The notes under the pieces were generated by a model. It had not been told where the DNA came from. It saw only the letters and a list, made by a program, of their open reading frames with translations, and made no database searches. A DNA stretch of 64,000 nt, taken from NCBI RefSeq assembly GCF_902459505.1, contig NC_047089.1:28027161-28091160 (forward strand), read 5' to 3'. The position numbers and the translations under genes were made by a program. This document shows positions 1 to 10,639 of the stretch, piece by piece. The DNA comes from Geotrypetes seraphini (taxonomy: Eukaryota; Chordata; Amphibia; Gymnophiona; Dermophiidae). Position 1 is the first letter of the stretch; each line of letters starts with the position of its first letter.

Positions 1-598
1 CTTAAACATGGACTCCCAAAGTAAGCAGCGCCGTTTAAAAGAGCGCGCTGTGAGCGTGGAACAAGGCCGGCACGATTTCGGAACGTGTTCTGGACCAAGA
101 CACTGAAGACAGCGCCGGTGTGGGTCCGTCAACGAAATCGCACGCTGGCACTTGCTGCACTTTTTAAAACCGGTGATAGGCCGGGACATAGGCCGGAAAA
201 GTGACGTTGCTAGGTCGAAGGAGCTAGGTCGCAGCCACGAGGCCGGCCCGGCCGAACCGCCGGACGAAATAATTGTAACTTTTTTTTTTTTTTTTTTTTA
301 AATAGAAATAAAAGTTCAAAGAAAGTAAGTAAAACAATAAAACGCGGGGAAAGAAGGCAAAATACTGAAATTTCAGTCAGCGCAGAATTGAAGAGAACTT
401 CTCAGCTCCGCGGAAAGAAAAGAACTGAGGAGACGCGCCCGGTACATCGGGCGGGAAGGCACTGGCGCATGCGCGGTGCGGGCATCTCGAAACTTCTGAG
501 TTTCTTCAAGCAAGACATGCTTGCAAGATGTCCGTATCGGGGCTCTGTCGGATGACATCACCCACTAGTGAGAATACCTGCCTGCTTGTCCTGGGATA
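1..598 (-). mobile_element. DIRS-like retrotransposon, 5' portion (fossil)
   Basis: On the minus strand this reads as a terminal sequence (about 598-430), an A/T-rich leader, then the start of an open frame that leaves the window at base 1. The frame (about 170-1) shows CSKCQ...TDPH..CLQCLG..H...SC..C. I recognise this cysteine pattern from gag-like ORF1 proteins of DIRS tyrosine-recombinase retrotransposons. Only the 5' part is in the window, so its overall state cannot be judged. A 20-base T run lies at about 280-299. The DIRS assignment is by pattern and is moderately sure. Confidence 0.55.
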
Positions 599-599
599 A

Positions 600-1403
600 C
601 CATTGTTTATCTATGTCATGTGTCTCAAAGCTACTATCTCATGTGACATATGAATACATAACAGTTATAATAAAGTGATTCCCAATGTGTACCTTTCTGA
701 TATGTCTCAAATCTTACTATGGCATGTGACAGTCCAAAGGTTATAATGCATGCTTCTTAAGCTCTCTTGATTAGCCTTGCTCAGGCAAAGTCTGATTGTT
801 GCCCATATAAGGGATGCTTAAACAAGATAAGAGAAAAAGGGTAAATGTATGGTCAGGTTAATATATGGCAAGGGAGGGGGGAATGCCTCAGCCTTCTGCT
901 CAAGGTGCAATCCTTGTCCTTGCTTAGAATGTATACGTGGCAGGAGGGAGAGGGAGAGGAAATGAGAAACAGGGTCTCAGAACCAAACCCAGGCCTAGGT
1001 CCACACATAGGCCCAGATCCGCACACAGGGCCTAGGTCGGTGTGCCGACCTGGCCTGCGCTCAGAACCGCCTGCGTGTGCTCACTCTGCCTGTGTTCTGA
1101 TGCCCTGGATCAGAACTTATCAGATCTCCATCCCTACACTTCTGCTCTGCTTTGTGACATCCTTTGACCGCCTACTTTACGGCATCTTCTCCTCTAGTCC
1201 TGTGGTATATTGCTTCCTTCTGTTCACATCACATATATTTTCTTTTGTGCGACTCAAAAACAAATAGCCCAAAGGTGCTTATTATAGAAGCCCTGTTCAC
1301 ATTTTAGACATGAATAACCCAGCATCTAGATGTTTATATTGTATACACTTTTAAATCACAATTTTACAAAGCTGGATAGGGATATATATATATATATATA
1401 TAT
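600..1403. other. Unassigned intergenic sequence with a TA microsatellite
   Basis: I recognise no gene here. Two similar stretches of about 28 bases (near 620-650 and 702-731, both TGTCTCAAA...CATGTGACA) suggest a local duplication inside an old repeat, possibly an LTR. The 140-codon open frame at 845-1267 has no recognisable domain. A pure TA tract occupies about 1382-1403. Confidence 0.4.
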
Positions 1404-2448
1404 TGTCACCACCACTATAGCCCAGGGCTGGGCTCTATAGCAATCCCAGTGGTTAACATAAACAGTGCACCAGCATGTGACCCGGCATGGAGTCACGCTG
1501 CAGGACTGGATTCTCAGCAGTAATCAAAATTAAAGCCAAGTAAAATAGAGTTCCAACAATGGTAGTGGATTATAGAAATACTTCTTTTTACTCAATCCTT
1601 CATGCAGGTAAGTAATTCATTAAACTTTCACAACATTGGTCAGGATTTCACACAGCATTAAAGAAATACTGTCAAAAATGGCAAGAAAATAAAACAGTCC
1701 AAAATAAAGTCCAAAACTTTCTTTCACTCCTAATAAAGTCCCAATTGCTCTTGAGACCACAGCTCTCCAAGTAGCACTGCCTGCTCCAAAGCAGGTAATT
1801 CAGTAAATCAAAAATGCAGTTCAGGATACTAGTTTCCCCAATTCTCAGTCCTTAAGAAAAATGAGGAAAGCCTCTGGCAACATTTATGACTGCCAGGAAA
1901 GGAGAGTGTACAGGTTTTGTCAAAATACAGCCACAGAAATGGCTTTCAAAATCCCACCCAGAGTGAAAACAAAACCTCTCCCCACACACTCCTAGCTTTC
2001 TCAAAAACCAACATCCAAAAAAAACCAAAACACAGCAAGCAAACAGTTCCAAATAATCCACACTCACTGTTTGCAGCTTGAGGCCAAGTCCACCTGCATA
2101 GGTTCAGGATAATCAGATTCACAGCCTGCACAAGCTTCTTGACAGTCCATGGGCTCTCCATTCAGGAATAGCAAGCCTTCTGCTTGTCCAGCCTCAATCA
2201 GCTCCATAGGCATAGGTCTGTTGCTCCTGTTTGGCCCAGGTGGATCTTCAGGGAGGCAAGGCCTGAACTTCCTCCCTAACCGGCCTGCTGGCTTACATAC
2301 CCTAGGGGTGTGGCCTGATCTGAGTGAGTCAGCAGAAGTCCAGGGGCCTCTTGAGCTCCCCCGGTGGTGACTCGAAGAAAGCTCACCTACTTCCTCCTCA
2401 GATGAATCCAACCCCCTCTGGTGGTCAATGGCATTATCTCCCGAAACA
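1404..2448 (-). mobile_element. Probable solo LTR (fossil)
   Basis: On the minus strand the block begins TGTTTC and ends GGTGGTGACA, giving the TG...CA ends of an LTR about 1.05 kb long. It contains no convincing protein domain. The short minus-strand frames inside it are LTR sequence. No matching second LTR or internal region lies beside it, and I could not find a clean target duplication. The superfamily is uncertain; length and ends would suit a Gypsy-type LTR. Confidence 0.45.
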
Positions 2449-2533
2449 TAACCCTGGGAGATCTGGGAATTTCCCTTCCGTGTTTTAATTCTTACATTTT
2501 TCCCTGGCTTAACTGGGACCTTGGCAGGCCCCG

Positions 2534-2898
2534 GGTTCTGTTCCAGGACCCCCTATGAATGTTGAAAAACCGCAAATACAGTTTTTAGCAGGGGAGACAG
2601 GAGAGGGCAGCCAGAGCACCAGCAAGTGAAGGAAATCACTCGCGGTATGCTCCAACCGCCTCTTCCTGTACTAAAGTTGGGCCTCACCAATCAGGAGCTG
2701 TGTGTCAAGCAGCTCCTGATTGGTGAGGCCCGACTTTAGTACAGGAAGAGGCAGTCTGAGCATACCGCAAGTGATTTCCTTCACTCGCTGGTGCTCCGGC
2801 TGCCCTCTCCTGCCCAGTCATTCATGGTTGGAAAATACCGCGAATGACCGGGACCGCGAATTGCAGGCTGCGAATGACCAGGGGAGCATTGTATACCT
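2534..2898. repeat. Palindromic MITE
   Basis: Arms of about 100 bases at 2597-2700 and 2710-2813 are near-perfect reverse complements around a 9-base loop. The outer parts both carry 'accgcgaat'-type motifs near the ends. The whole unit can fold into a long hairpin. It looks like a non-autonomous DNA transposon, possibly pogo/Tc1-like, but the family is not certain. Confidence 0.55.
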
Positions 2899-3105
2899 AA
2901 AATTCAAAACGTGTATAGCAAAAGAGTGTGGTCTGGGCATGTATGACAAAAGTGAAAAGTGGAACCAGATCCTGGACTTCCAAGAGTTAAAAATGATGAA
3001 ATTTATTAATGTCTTGAACAAATAAAAATATATCACAATGTGGTAAAAGCCAGACAAATTCCAACAGAATAAAAATAGATAAATGTTACTGCATTTAAGA
3101 TGATC

Positions 3106-3156
3106 AGACCCTACATGGACCATGTTTCGGCAATGTTTAGCCTTCTTCAGGGGTCT
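3106..3156 (-). ncRNA. Hammerhead-ribozyme-like motif
   Basis: On the minus strand: stem I AGACCC pairs with GGGTCT; core CTGAAGA (fits CUGANGA); stem II GGC/GCC; then GAAA; stem III CATG/CATG with a 3-base loop; then TA (U16.1-H17) before the 3' half of stem I. All required core positions are present. One extra A lies between the core and stem II. This layout is known from Penelope-like retroelements of amphibians. Activity is not shown by sequence alone. Confidence 0.6.
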
Positions 3157-3458
3157 TTGTTTTCCAAAGGTCATCAAGCGTACGTTGGGTGTTAGGTTTC
3201 ATCTTTCTCATTCTATGTCTGTTGACGAGGCGATTGGTAAAATGTTCCCTCAGAAATGATATGGTACTTGATAGCAGACAAACTCAAATCTCAGGTTACG
3301 AGTTTGTGCACTGCTGTCCACCCACAAACAAAAGTGAAAAAAAGGGAATGCTTGAGGCAGAGCTAGAGCAGGGTGAAAAAATAAATGTGCATTTCTCATT
3401 TCAGCAAAGAAGACGTCCAATTCCAGCCAATAAATAAGCTTTTATTAGTGTGAATATA

Positions 3459-3508
3459 GTCCCAACCAGGATCCTGATTTCGGCAGAAGACTGCCTTCTT
3501 CAGGGGAC
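3459..3508 (-). ncRNA. Hammerhead-ribozyme-like motif (left arm)
   Basis: Minus strand: stem I GTCCC/GGGAC; core CTGAAGA; stem II GGCAG/CTGCC with a 4-base loop; GAAA; stem III CAGG/CCTG; then TT before the 3' half of stem I. The fold and core are complete apart from an extra A before stem II. A decayed plus-strand partner lies at 5319-5366. Confidence 0.6.
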
Positions 3509-3690
3509 AAACCAACTGGTACTATTGTAAAATTATGAGCAAATCAGCAAAGCCTGTAGGGTAATGTAAAACCGCTGGGAGTACGTAACGCATCTGCATT
3601 CTTAAAGATTCAGCAGTTTTACATTACTCTAGAGCAGGGCTGCCCAAGTCCGGTCCTCAAGATCTACTGGCAGAACAGGTTTTCAGAATA

Positions 3691-5140
3691 TCCATAATAC
3701 ATAGTAACATAGTAGATGACGGCACATAAAGACCCAAATGGTCCATCCAGTCTGCCCAACCTGATTCCATTTAAATTTTTAATTTTTTCTTCTTAGCTAT
3801 TTCTGGGCAAGAATCCAAAGCTTTACCGGTACTGTGCTTGGGTTCCAACTACCGAAATCTCTGTTAAGACTTACTCCAGCCCATCTACACCCTCCCAGCC
3901 ATTGAAGCCCTCCCCAGCCCATCCTCCACCAAACAGCCATATACAGACACAGACCATGCAAGTCTGCCCAGTACTGGCCTTTGTTCAATATTTAATATTA
4001 TTTTCTGATTCTAAATCCTCTGTGTTCATCCCACGCTTCTTTAACCCTTTCAGGACCATAAGGATCGTAGGCCAATTTTTGTGGTTTTGACGACATTTTT
4101 ATGGTAAAAAGGGCTTGCAGATGCCAAAAAATTGATTTTTTTTGTGAAATATTATTTTTTTTTTTAAAAATCACACTTCTGGCTTATGGACAGTGTGGCA
4201 AGTGAATCTTCTCGTCAATCTGGCAACGACGCTAATGAATGAATGTCGGAACCAGTTTGTTTACATAAAGGCAGTATCATATGGAATCCGTACATATCAA
4301 ATTTAGAACTGTAGACTATCCCAATCAAAATTTATAGAATTTTAAAGTTATGGGACAAATATGTCCCTTGGTCCTGAAAGGGTTAAACTCAGTCACAGTT
4401 TTACTCTCCACCACCTCTCTCGGGAGCGCATTACAGGCATCCACTACCCTCTCCGTAAAGTAAAATTTCCTAACATTGCCTTTGAATCTACCACCCCTCA
4501 ACCTCAAATTATGTCCTCTGGCTTTACCATTTTCCTTTCTCTGAAAAAGATTTTGTTCTACGTTAATACCCTTCAAGTATTTGAACGTCTGAATCATAGC
4601 TCCCCTGTCTCTCCTTTCCTCTAGGGTATACATATTCAGGGCTTCCAGTCTCTCCTCATACGTCTTCTGGCGCAAGCCTCCTATCATTTTCGTCACCCTC
4701 CTCTGGAGTGCTTCAAGTCTTCTTACGTCCTTCACCAGATACGGTCTCCAAAACTGAACACAATACTCCAAGTGGGGCCTTACCAATGACTTGTACAGGG
4801 GCAGCAACACCTTCTTCCTTCTACTGACTACGCCTCTCTTTATACAGCCCAGCATCCTTCTGGCAGCAGCCACTGCCTTGTCACACTGTTTTTTCACCTT
4901 TAGATCTTCGGACACTATCACCCCAAGGTCCCTCTCCCCGTCCGTGCATATCAGCTTCTCTCCTCCCAGCATATACGGTTCCTTCCTATTATTAATCCCC
5001 AAATGCATTACTCTGCATTTCTTTGCATTGAATTTTAGTTGCCAAGCATTAGACCATTCCTCTAACTTTTACAGATCCTTTTTCATATTTTCCACTCCCT
5101 CTTCGGTGTCTACTCTGTTACAAATCTTGGTATCAATTAA
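3691..5140 (-). mobile_element. CR1 LINE, 3' part of ORF2 and tail
   Basis: The minus-strand frame at 4387-5008 matches the C-terminal third of CR1 reverse transcriptase, with ERDLGVIVSEDL, LGCIKRGV, RPHLEYCVQFW and KMIGGLRQKTYEERL visible in order. The 3' end near 3691-3790 finishes in the TACTATGTTACTATGT tail. It is 5'-truncated, as most CR1 copies are. A piggyBac MITE sits between the ORF end and the 3' UTR. Confidence 0.85.
4045..4382. mobile_element. piggyBac-like MITE with TTAA duplications
   Basis: The ends are CCCTTTCAGGACCA... and its reverse complement ...TGGTCCTGAAAGGG, flanked by TTAA at 4041-4044 and 4383-4386. TTAA target duplication and CCCT ends are the signature of piggyBac. 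At 338 bp with no coding frame it is non-autonomous. It inserted into the CR1 around it. Confidence 0.85.
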
Positions 5141-5318
5141 CATGCATGAGAGATTTGCATACCAAGAAGGCAGTGCAGGCAAATATCTCTCATGCATATT
5201 CATTGTGGATATCCCAAAAACCTGGGCTGCCAGTAGATCTCAAGGACTGAACTTGGCCAACCCAGCCCTAGAGGCTTTGCTGATTTGCTCATCATTTTAC
5301 AATATTACCAGTTGGTTT

Positions 5319-5366
5319 GTCCCCCAAGGACGGCAGTCTTCTGCCAAAACCAGGATCCTAGTTGGA
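5319..5366 (+). ncRNA. Decayed hammerhead motif (right arm)
   Basis: This is the inverted partner of the motif at 3459-3508. Stem II (GGCAG/CTGCC) is kept, but the CTGAAGA core and the GAAA box are altered, so it should be inactive. Confidence 0.45.
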
Positions 5367-5634
5367 CTGTATTCACACTAATAAAAGCTTAAGTATTGGC
5401 TGGACTTTGACATCTTCCTTGCCTTCCTTCTTTGTTGTTGCTTCATTGTGGTCAAGTTGGCTCCCTTTTTTCCTGTTTGGTTGCATTCCTCGTTTCAGAA
5501 AAGGAATGCACATTTATGGCCAAAAAAGATCATTTTAATTCTATCTTTAAATTATTTATTCATTACTTGCTGGAATATTTCATTTCTATCTCTACCTCTG
5601 TCTTTTTATTTTATTTTTCATACTGTTTCTTCAG

Positions 5635-5797
5635 GTACTTTAGTTAGATTGTGAGCCTTTGGGACAGTTAGGGAATTTCCAAGTACCTATCTTATTTATT
5701 TAGTTTTTATTTATTGTATCTTTAATGCATCATTTTTGTAAACCGCTTAGAAACCTCACGGTTATTAGCGGTATATAAGAATTAAATTAAATTAAAA
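5635..5797 (+). repeat. LINE/SINE 3' tail
   Basis: The pattern TTAGATTGTGAGCC ... TGTAAACCGCTTAGAA ... GCGGTATATAAG followed by a repeated ATTAA tail is a 3' end shared by several retroposons in this window (for example 63100-63190). No coding part is attached. Confidence 0.55.
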
Positions 5798-6502
5798 ATA
5801 ATTGCTCCCTTGGATATCTAGCTTTTAGAACAGTGTTTGTTATCTGCATACTCCATTTGAGGAAGTAAGGGAAGTTACCCCTTAATCCCTCAGTATTTCT
5901 TGTCCCCACCAAAAGCAATATCAGCCAATGATAGGTTCTGTAGCAAAACATATATGCCCATATATTGTGATGCTAAGATGGCTAACGTACTGTCTATATC
6001 AGGGGTGACCAACACGTCGATCGCGATCGACCAGTAGCTCAGGAAGGCAACGCGAGTCGATCGTGGAGCCCATCCCGGGCTCCATGATAGACTAGTGTTG
6101 CCGTCCTGATCTACCGGGCCGATCAGCCTTCCTCTCCAGTGTTCTCTCTAGGGCCTTTTAGCTGGGCGGTCCGCCCAGCTGTCATCTGCTGCTGCCGCCG
6201 CTGCTGAACATTAAAAAAAAAACAAATAAAAACCGGCTTGGAGATTTCAGCCCGTAGCGAACTTACGCTCCGTGGCTCTAACGTGTGCATGCCGGCTTCC
6301 CTTCCCTCCGAAACCGGGAGTTATGTCTAGGGGGGGGGGAGAAGGGAAGCCAGCACGCACATGTTGAGAGCCCTGAAGCAAGCGTTCGCTATGGGCTAAG
6401 GCGGGAGACAGGTTAGTGAAGCATTTGCTCTTCTTGCTGCCGGGTCCTGCCTACTTTCTGTTTCCGCGAAGGCAGGACCCAGCAGCATTTCCCCCAATAG
6501 GT

Positions 6503-6855
6503 TAGAAACATAGAAACATAGAAAAAAGCAGCAGAAAAGGGCTATAGCCCACCAAGTCTGCCCATTCCAAGTATCCCCTCCCCTGAATTTACTCCCTTAA
6601 AGATCCCACGTGAGTATCCCATTTTCTCTTAAAATCCGTCACGCTGCTGGCCTTTATCACCTGGAGTGGGAGTCTGTTCCAATGATCCACTACTCTTTCG
6701 GTGAAAAAGTACTTCCTGGAGTCGCCATGAAACTTCCCTCCCCTGATTTTCAGCGGATGCCCTCTGGTGGTCGAGGGTCCCATGAGCCAGAAGATATCAT
6801 CTTCTGACTCGATGTGTCCAGTGATGTACTTATATGTTTCAATCATATATGATCA
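6503..6855 (-). mobile_element. CR1 LINE fragment, 3' end
   Basis: The minus-strand frame at 6589-6846 encodes the CR1 C-terminus (RKYFFTERVVDHWNRLPLQV). It ends at 6503 with the GTTTCTATGTTTC tail typical of CR1. It is a 5'-truncated insertion inside the hAT element. Confidence 0.85.
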
Positions 6856-7334
6856 CGATCTTGGGCTGATCAGCCTTCCTCTTCCCGACGGCAGAATTGA
6901 CGTCGGGGAGAGGAATGCTGGTCGGCCGAAGCAGGGAGAGCTTGGGGCGGCGGCGGCTTTCGGGCCTGTTATTGGTGGCGGTTTGGGTCCTGGTCCCCGG
7001 TGGCAGTGGCTTGGGGGAGGGCAGGGAGAAAGAAAGAAAAAGGGCAGGCAAGGAGACAGAAGGAAAGAAGAGAATCAGAAAAAAAAGAAAGGGAGGCAGA
7101 GAAAAAGAAAGGGCAGGGAGAGAGGAAGGAAAAGTTGGGGGAGGGAACGAGGTCTGGAGGAGAGGAAGCATACAGGCTAAAAGAAGGGAAGAAAGATTGG
7201 ATGCACAGTCAGAAGAAGAAAGTGCAACCAGAGACTCATGAAATCACCAGACAAGGTAGGAAAAATGATTTTATTTTAAATTTAGTGATCAAAATGTGTC
7301 TGAATTTATATCTGCTGTCTATATTTTACACTAA

Positions 7335-7469
7335 GGTCCCCTTTTACTAAACCGCAATAGAGTTTTTTAGCGCAGGGAGCCTATGAGCGTCAAGAGCAGC
7401 GCTGGGCATTCAGCGCAGCTCCCTGCGTTCTAAAAACTGCTTTCGTGGTTTAGTAAAAAGGGAAGGGGG
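7335..7469. repeat. Harbinger-like MITE
   Basis: GGTCCCCTTTTACTAAACC at the left is mirrored by GGTTTAGTAAAAAGGGAAGG at the right. The same end type recurs at 59871, 60556 and 62035. The copy at 62035 has TTA duplications, which fits PIF/Harbinger. Confidence 0.6.
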
Positions 7470-7699
7470 TATATTTGTCTATTTTTGTATGGTTGTTACT
7501 GAGGTGATAGTGCATAGAGTCATCTGCTTTGACCTCTTTGAAAAACCCTGGAATAGGAATGATAATTAACATTTTCTATGCATACAGTGTGCGTTGTGTT
7601 TTTTTTTAATTTTATTGTTGGTAGATCATTTTGACTTGGTCATTAAAAGTAGCTCGCAAGCCCAAAAAGTGTGGGCACCCCTGGTCTATATGCTAGCAC

Positions 7700-8452
7700 A
7701 TAAAAGTGTTATGTTCTGAAAATGATCATATTACAACTGCCTTCCTAGACTCTCACTGGCTACCTATGCAAGCACGAATTCAATTCAAATTCTACTGTCT
7801 ATTATTCAAAGCATTAAACAGCTCCGCCCCCCCCTATCTAAACAACCACCTAAACCAGATCCTCACCTCAAGACAAAGAAGAACTCCAAACCCTTTTGCC
7901 TTCCCTCCACTCAAGGGCACTCAGCGCAAAAAGATGTTTGATAACCTTCTGGCGACGCAAGCAGCAAAACTTAACCACTCCATCTCCAACCTGTTGACGG
8001 CAACGGGTGACTTCAAAACTTTTCGAAAAGAAATCAAAACCCTACTTTTCAAAAAATTTATCCAGATATCTTAACCCAACCCTTCCCCCTCCTCCTAGAT
8101 AAATTCTCCCCCAAAACCTCCACTTAAATAATCTCTTCCTCCCCAAAACACCAACCAAGTATTCAGATCCCTGAAATGTAACGTAATCTTATTTGTACTC
8201 TAACTGTAATCTATTTGTTATATCACACAGTAACGTACAGTCAATTTAATATCCAATTTGCAAGTTCTTCCAGAATTAATCCAGGTACCTCTCCTCCCTT
8301 GTAACCAAAAAAACAAACAACCCCCCCCCCCCCCCCCCCCCCGAAAACTGTTGTAACTTCACTGGAAATGTCCAGTTAGCTCTTTTGTAATCCGCCTTGA
8401 ACTGCAAGGTATAGGCGGAATAGAAGTCCCTAATGTAATGTAATGTAATGTT
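7700..8452 (+). mobile_element. L2-like LINE, 3' end
   Basis: The frame at 7706-8074 resembles the end of L2-clade reverse transcriptases (SHWLPMQARIQFK, LFKALNSSAPPYL). It ends in TTGTAATCCGCCTTGAACTGCAAGG and a (TAATG)4 tail at about 8433-8452. A run of 22 C bases (about 8321-8342) interrupts the 3' UTR. Minus-strand copies of this tail lie at 34915, 60783 and 62245. Confidence 0.65.
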
Positions 8453-8730
8453 CTGAAATTGCGGTACATGCACCATTATTGTCATGCTGCGCCCATTGAT
8501 ATTTTAGAGATTTATTAATCTAAAATGAATGCTCCTCCTGCATGTAACCAAACAAGCTGGATTAGTACAGTCAGTTCTACACAGATATTGAATGTTAACA
8601 GCATACCTAGTCTCTTTCACACACAGAGAACATAAGTAAACCCCCCACTAAGTACAAGTAATCACAAACAAAAAATAGAAATACATAGATATAAATTAGA
8701 GTGAACTCCCTGAAATCTAGACTCTGCATA

Positions 8731-9050
8731 CTAGTGCTGCCCGATTCACGATTCAAATCGATTCAGTTTACAAAAAAAATCGGCCTCCCGATTCGATGAC
8801 CGACCCTTCACCCGTGCCTTCCTAAAGCAGGAGTAGCAGCGCTGCCTCTTGCTGGCCATCTGCTGCTGCTCCTGCTTGAGGGGGGAGGGTCAGTCAGAAA
8901 GGCCTGCAGGTTCCACCAACTTCCCCGCTCTTACCATAAGCAGCTAATAGGCAGCCTGCAGGATCGTTGGTGCTATAGTGATCCCTGCAGCTGCCCCTTG
9001 TCCTCAGCGGCACGTTCTCTCTGCTATGGTCCTGCCCCTGCTCTGACATC
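8731..9050. mobile_element. hAT end, AGTGCTGCCCGATTC family
   Basis: TAGTGCTGCCCGATTCACGATTC starts the piece, and the sequence to about 8910 matches the reverse complement of 28735-28918. The other end is missing; the copy stops near a folded-back SINE at 9050. Confidence 0.6.
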
Positions 9051-9170
9051 AGGCTCAGCACCCTGAGGTTGTGGGTTCAAACCCACACTGCTCCTTGTGA
9101 CCCTGCTCCTTTGAACCCACAACCTCAGGGTGCTGAGGCTGTAGCTTTAATCACTGCGCCACACACACTA
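9050..9170. repeat. Folded-back tRNA-derived SINE heads
   Basis: CTGAGGTTGTGGGTTCAAACC on the plus strand is followed by its reverse complement GGTTTGAACCCACAACCTCAG within 60 bases. This makes an inverted pair of SINE B-box regions. Confidence 0.55.
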
Positions 9171-9265
9171 GAAAAAGAGAAGCAGTGACACATGACCCCC
9201 TGCACTGCAAATAAGAAAACAGCAAGTGTAAATTTCAAAAACTTACATATTCCAATCTCTACATT

Positions 9266-9510
9266 ACAAATTAAGGGTTCCTTTTATCAAGCAATGGTAG
9301 AGTATTTTATTGCAGGACAGCGAGGTAAATGCTCAGATATATTAGACACATTATGAGCCCGCCAGACAGGGACAGACAGGGTAAAATGCTTGGATACCTG
9401 AAATCATTCATGTAAACCATTCTGAACTCCCCTGGGAGAACGGTATAGAAAACTGAATGAATGGATTGATTGAGCACTGGAGCATTTACCTCGCCAGCCC
9501 AGGGCAAGGG
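9266..9510 (+). repeat. SINE 3' half inside a Harbinger-like MITE
   Basis: The MITE start (GGGTTCCTTTTATCAAGC) is interrupted by SINE body sequence at about 9336-9470 (GTAAACCATTCTGAACTCCCC...GAACGGTATAGAAAACTGAATGAAT). The same body and tail occur at 18900-18965. Confidence 0.5.
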
Positions 9511-9620
9511 AGAGTGCATGGTGCAGTGGTTAGAGCAACAGCCTCAGCACCCTGAGGTTGTGGGTTCAAATCCCATGCTTTTCTTTGTGACCCTGGGCAA
9601 GTAATTTAATCTCCCATTAT
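9511..9620 (+). repeat. tRNA-derived SINE
   Basis: GTGCAGTGGTTAGAGC resembles an A box and GGTTGTGGGTTCAAATCCC a B box, followed by TTGTGACCCTGGGCAAGT. These are the internal promoter elements of a tRNA-derived SINE. It is not a tRNA gene: there is no cloverleaf acceptor stem and the family is repeated at 18551. Confidence 0.65.
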
Positions 9621-10639
9621 CTTATGGGCTATTGTACTAAAACTTAGCATGTGCTAATGGTGTGTGCTAAGTGCCACATGGCGCATAGGTATACCTGTAC
9701 TGTAAAATAGGTCACACATTTAAGCTTTTGTAAAAGAGCTACTTAGGGCTCTTTTTATCAAGCAGCAAGAGAGTTTTATTTATAGTATTTATACACCACT
9801 TATAGCCTAAGTGGTTTACATTCAAGTAGGTTTTGGAGGGCTCATCATACACCAGTGTTTCTCAACATGCGGTATGAAGCACTAAACAGGTCTCCCGCCT
9901 CCCTTCCTCTTTCATCGTCGCTGCCACCGGGGATCCCATGCCCTCCTTCCTGCCTGCCCCCTCTGCCAAAGTGCCGGCAGGGATCTCATGCCCTCCTTCC
10001 TGCATTTCCGCCAAAGCTGACCCAGAAGGCTTACTGCTAACGTCAGAAGGAAGTCTTCCGGATCAACAGGAGATCCCAGTTACCTCCTTCAGCAACACAG
10101 GGTCGTGTCAAAGGCAGTGGATTTTGCACGCTGCACATGGCTGACCCAGAAACCTCCCCAATGGGAAGGCTTGTGGGTCAGCCACGTGTATGTAGTAGCC
10201 GCTGCTCACAATGTGTCCCTGTGCGGCTGAAAGAGCAGCCCAGCTGGACGGCCCTGAAGGGAGCAAGCATGTTATAGCAAGTAAAGGAGAGAGGGGACAT
10301 GATCGTGGGACAAAGGGAGAAAGGAGGGGACATGATTTTGGGACAAAGGCTGGAAGGCAGAGAGGGGGGCAAAAACTCAGGACAGAGAAGGGAGGGGGGC
10401 ATGAACTCAGGACACAGAAGGAAGGGAGAGATTATGACCATGGGACACAGAAGGGAGGAAGGAAGGAATGAAGCACTAACTTGGGAGAATTGTTGGGCAT
10501 GAATGTGAGTGAGAGGGAAAGAGATGGTGCACATGGGGAAAGGAAGAAAGAGGAAAATTGTTGGGCATAGTCCAGAGAGGATTGAGGTAGAGATGCATGG
10601 GGAAGAGAAGGATGAGAGGAAAAATGTTGGAGGTTCATA

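Larger units (their letters stand above)
3637..5275. mobile_element. Palindromic hAT-like MITE, split by a CR1
   Basis: The left part (3637-3690) begins CAGGGCTGCCCAAGTCC and the right part (about 5141-5275) ends with its reverse complement in diverged form. The inner sequence holds the 'gcatgagagatttgcat' core also seen in the MITEs at 19571 and 34361. CR1 sequence (3691-5140) separates the halves. Confidence 0.5.
3425..5410. mobile_element. Palindromic Penelope-like element with paired hammerheads, interrupted
   Basis: About 3425-3565 and 5276-5410 are inverted copies of each other. Around the first arm's inner end, two shorter matching stretches near 3553-3570 and 3610-3636 complete the palindrome. 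Each arm carries a hammerhead-like motif pointing outwards. The element is split by a palindromic MITE, which is itself split by a CR1. The Penelope-like assignment is inferred from the hammerheads only; no reverse transcriptase is present. Confidence 0.45.
6000..7683. mobile_element. hAT element, non-autonomous, 8-bp TSD
   Basis: The ends CAGGGGTGACCAACA and its counterpart at 7683 (CAGGGGTGCCCACAC in reverse) are flanked by exact GTCTATAT at 5992-5999 and 7684-7691. This is diagnostic of hAT. The interior is purine-rich (7010-7240) and holds no transposase. A CR1 piece (6503-6855) and a Harbinger-like MITE (7335-7469) sit inside. The purine-rich frames between 6767 and 7350 are low-complexity, not genes. 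Confidence 0.85.

Noticed and set aside
845-1267. 140-codon frame
   Set aside because: No domain, signal or splice context; inside unassigned repeat-like sequence.
6767-7350. Lysine/arginine/glutamate-rich frames
   Set aside because: Purine-rich hAT interior; frames open by composition.
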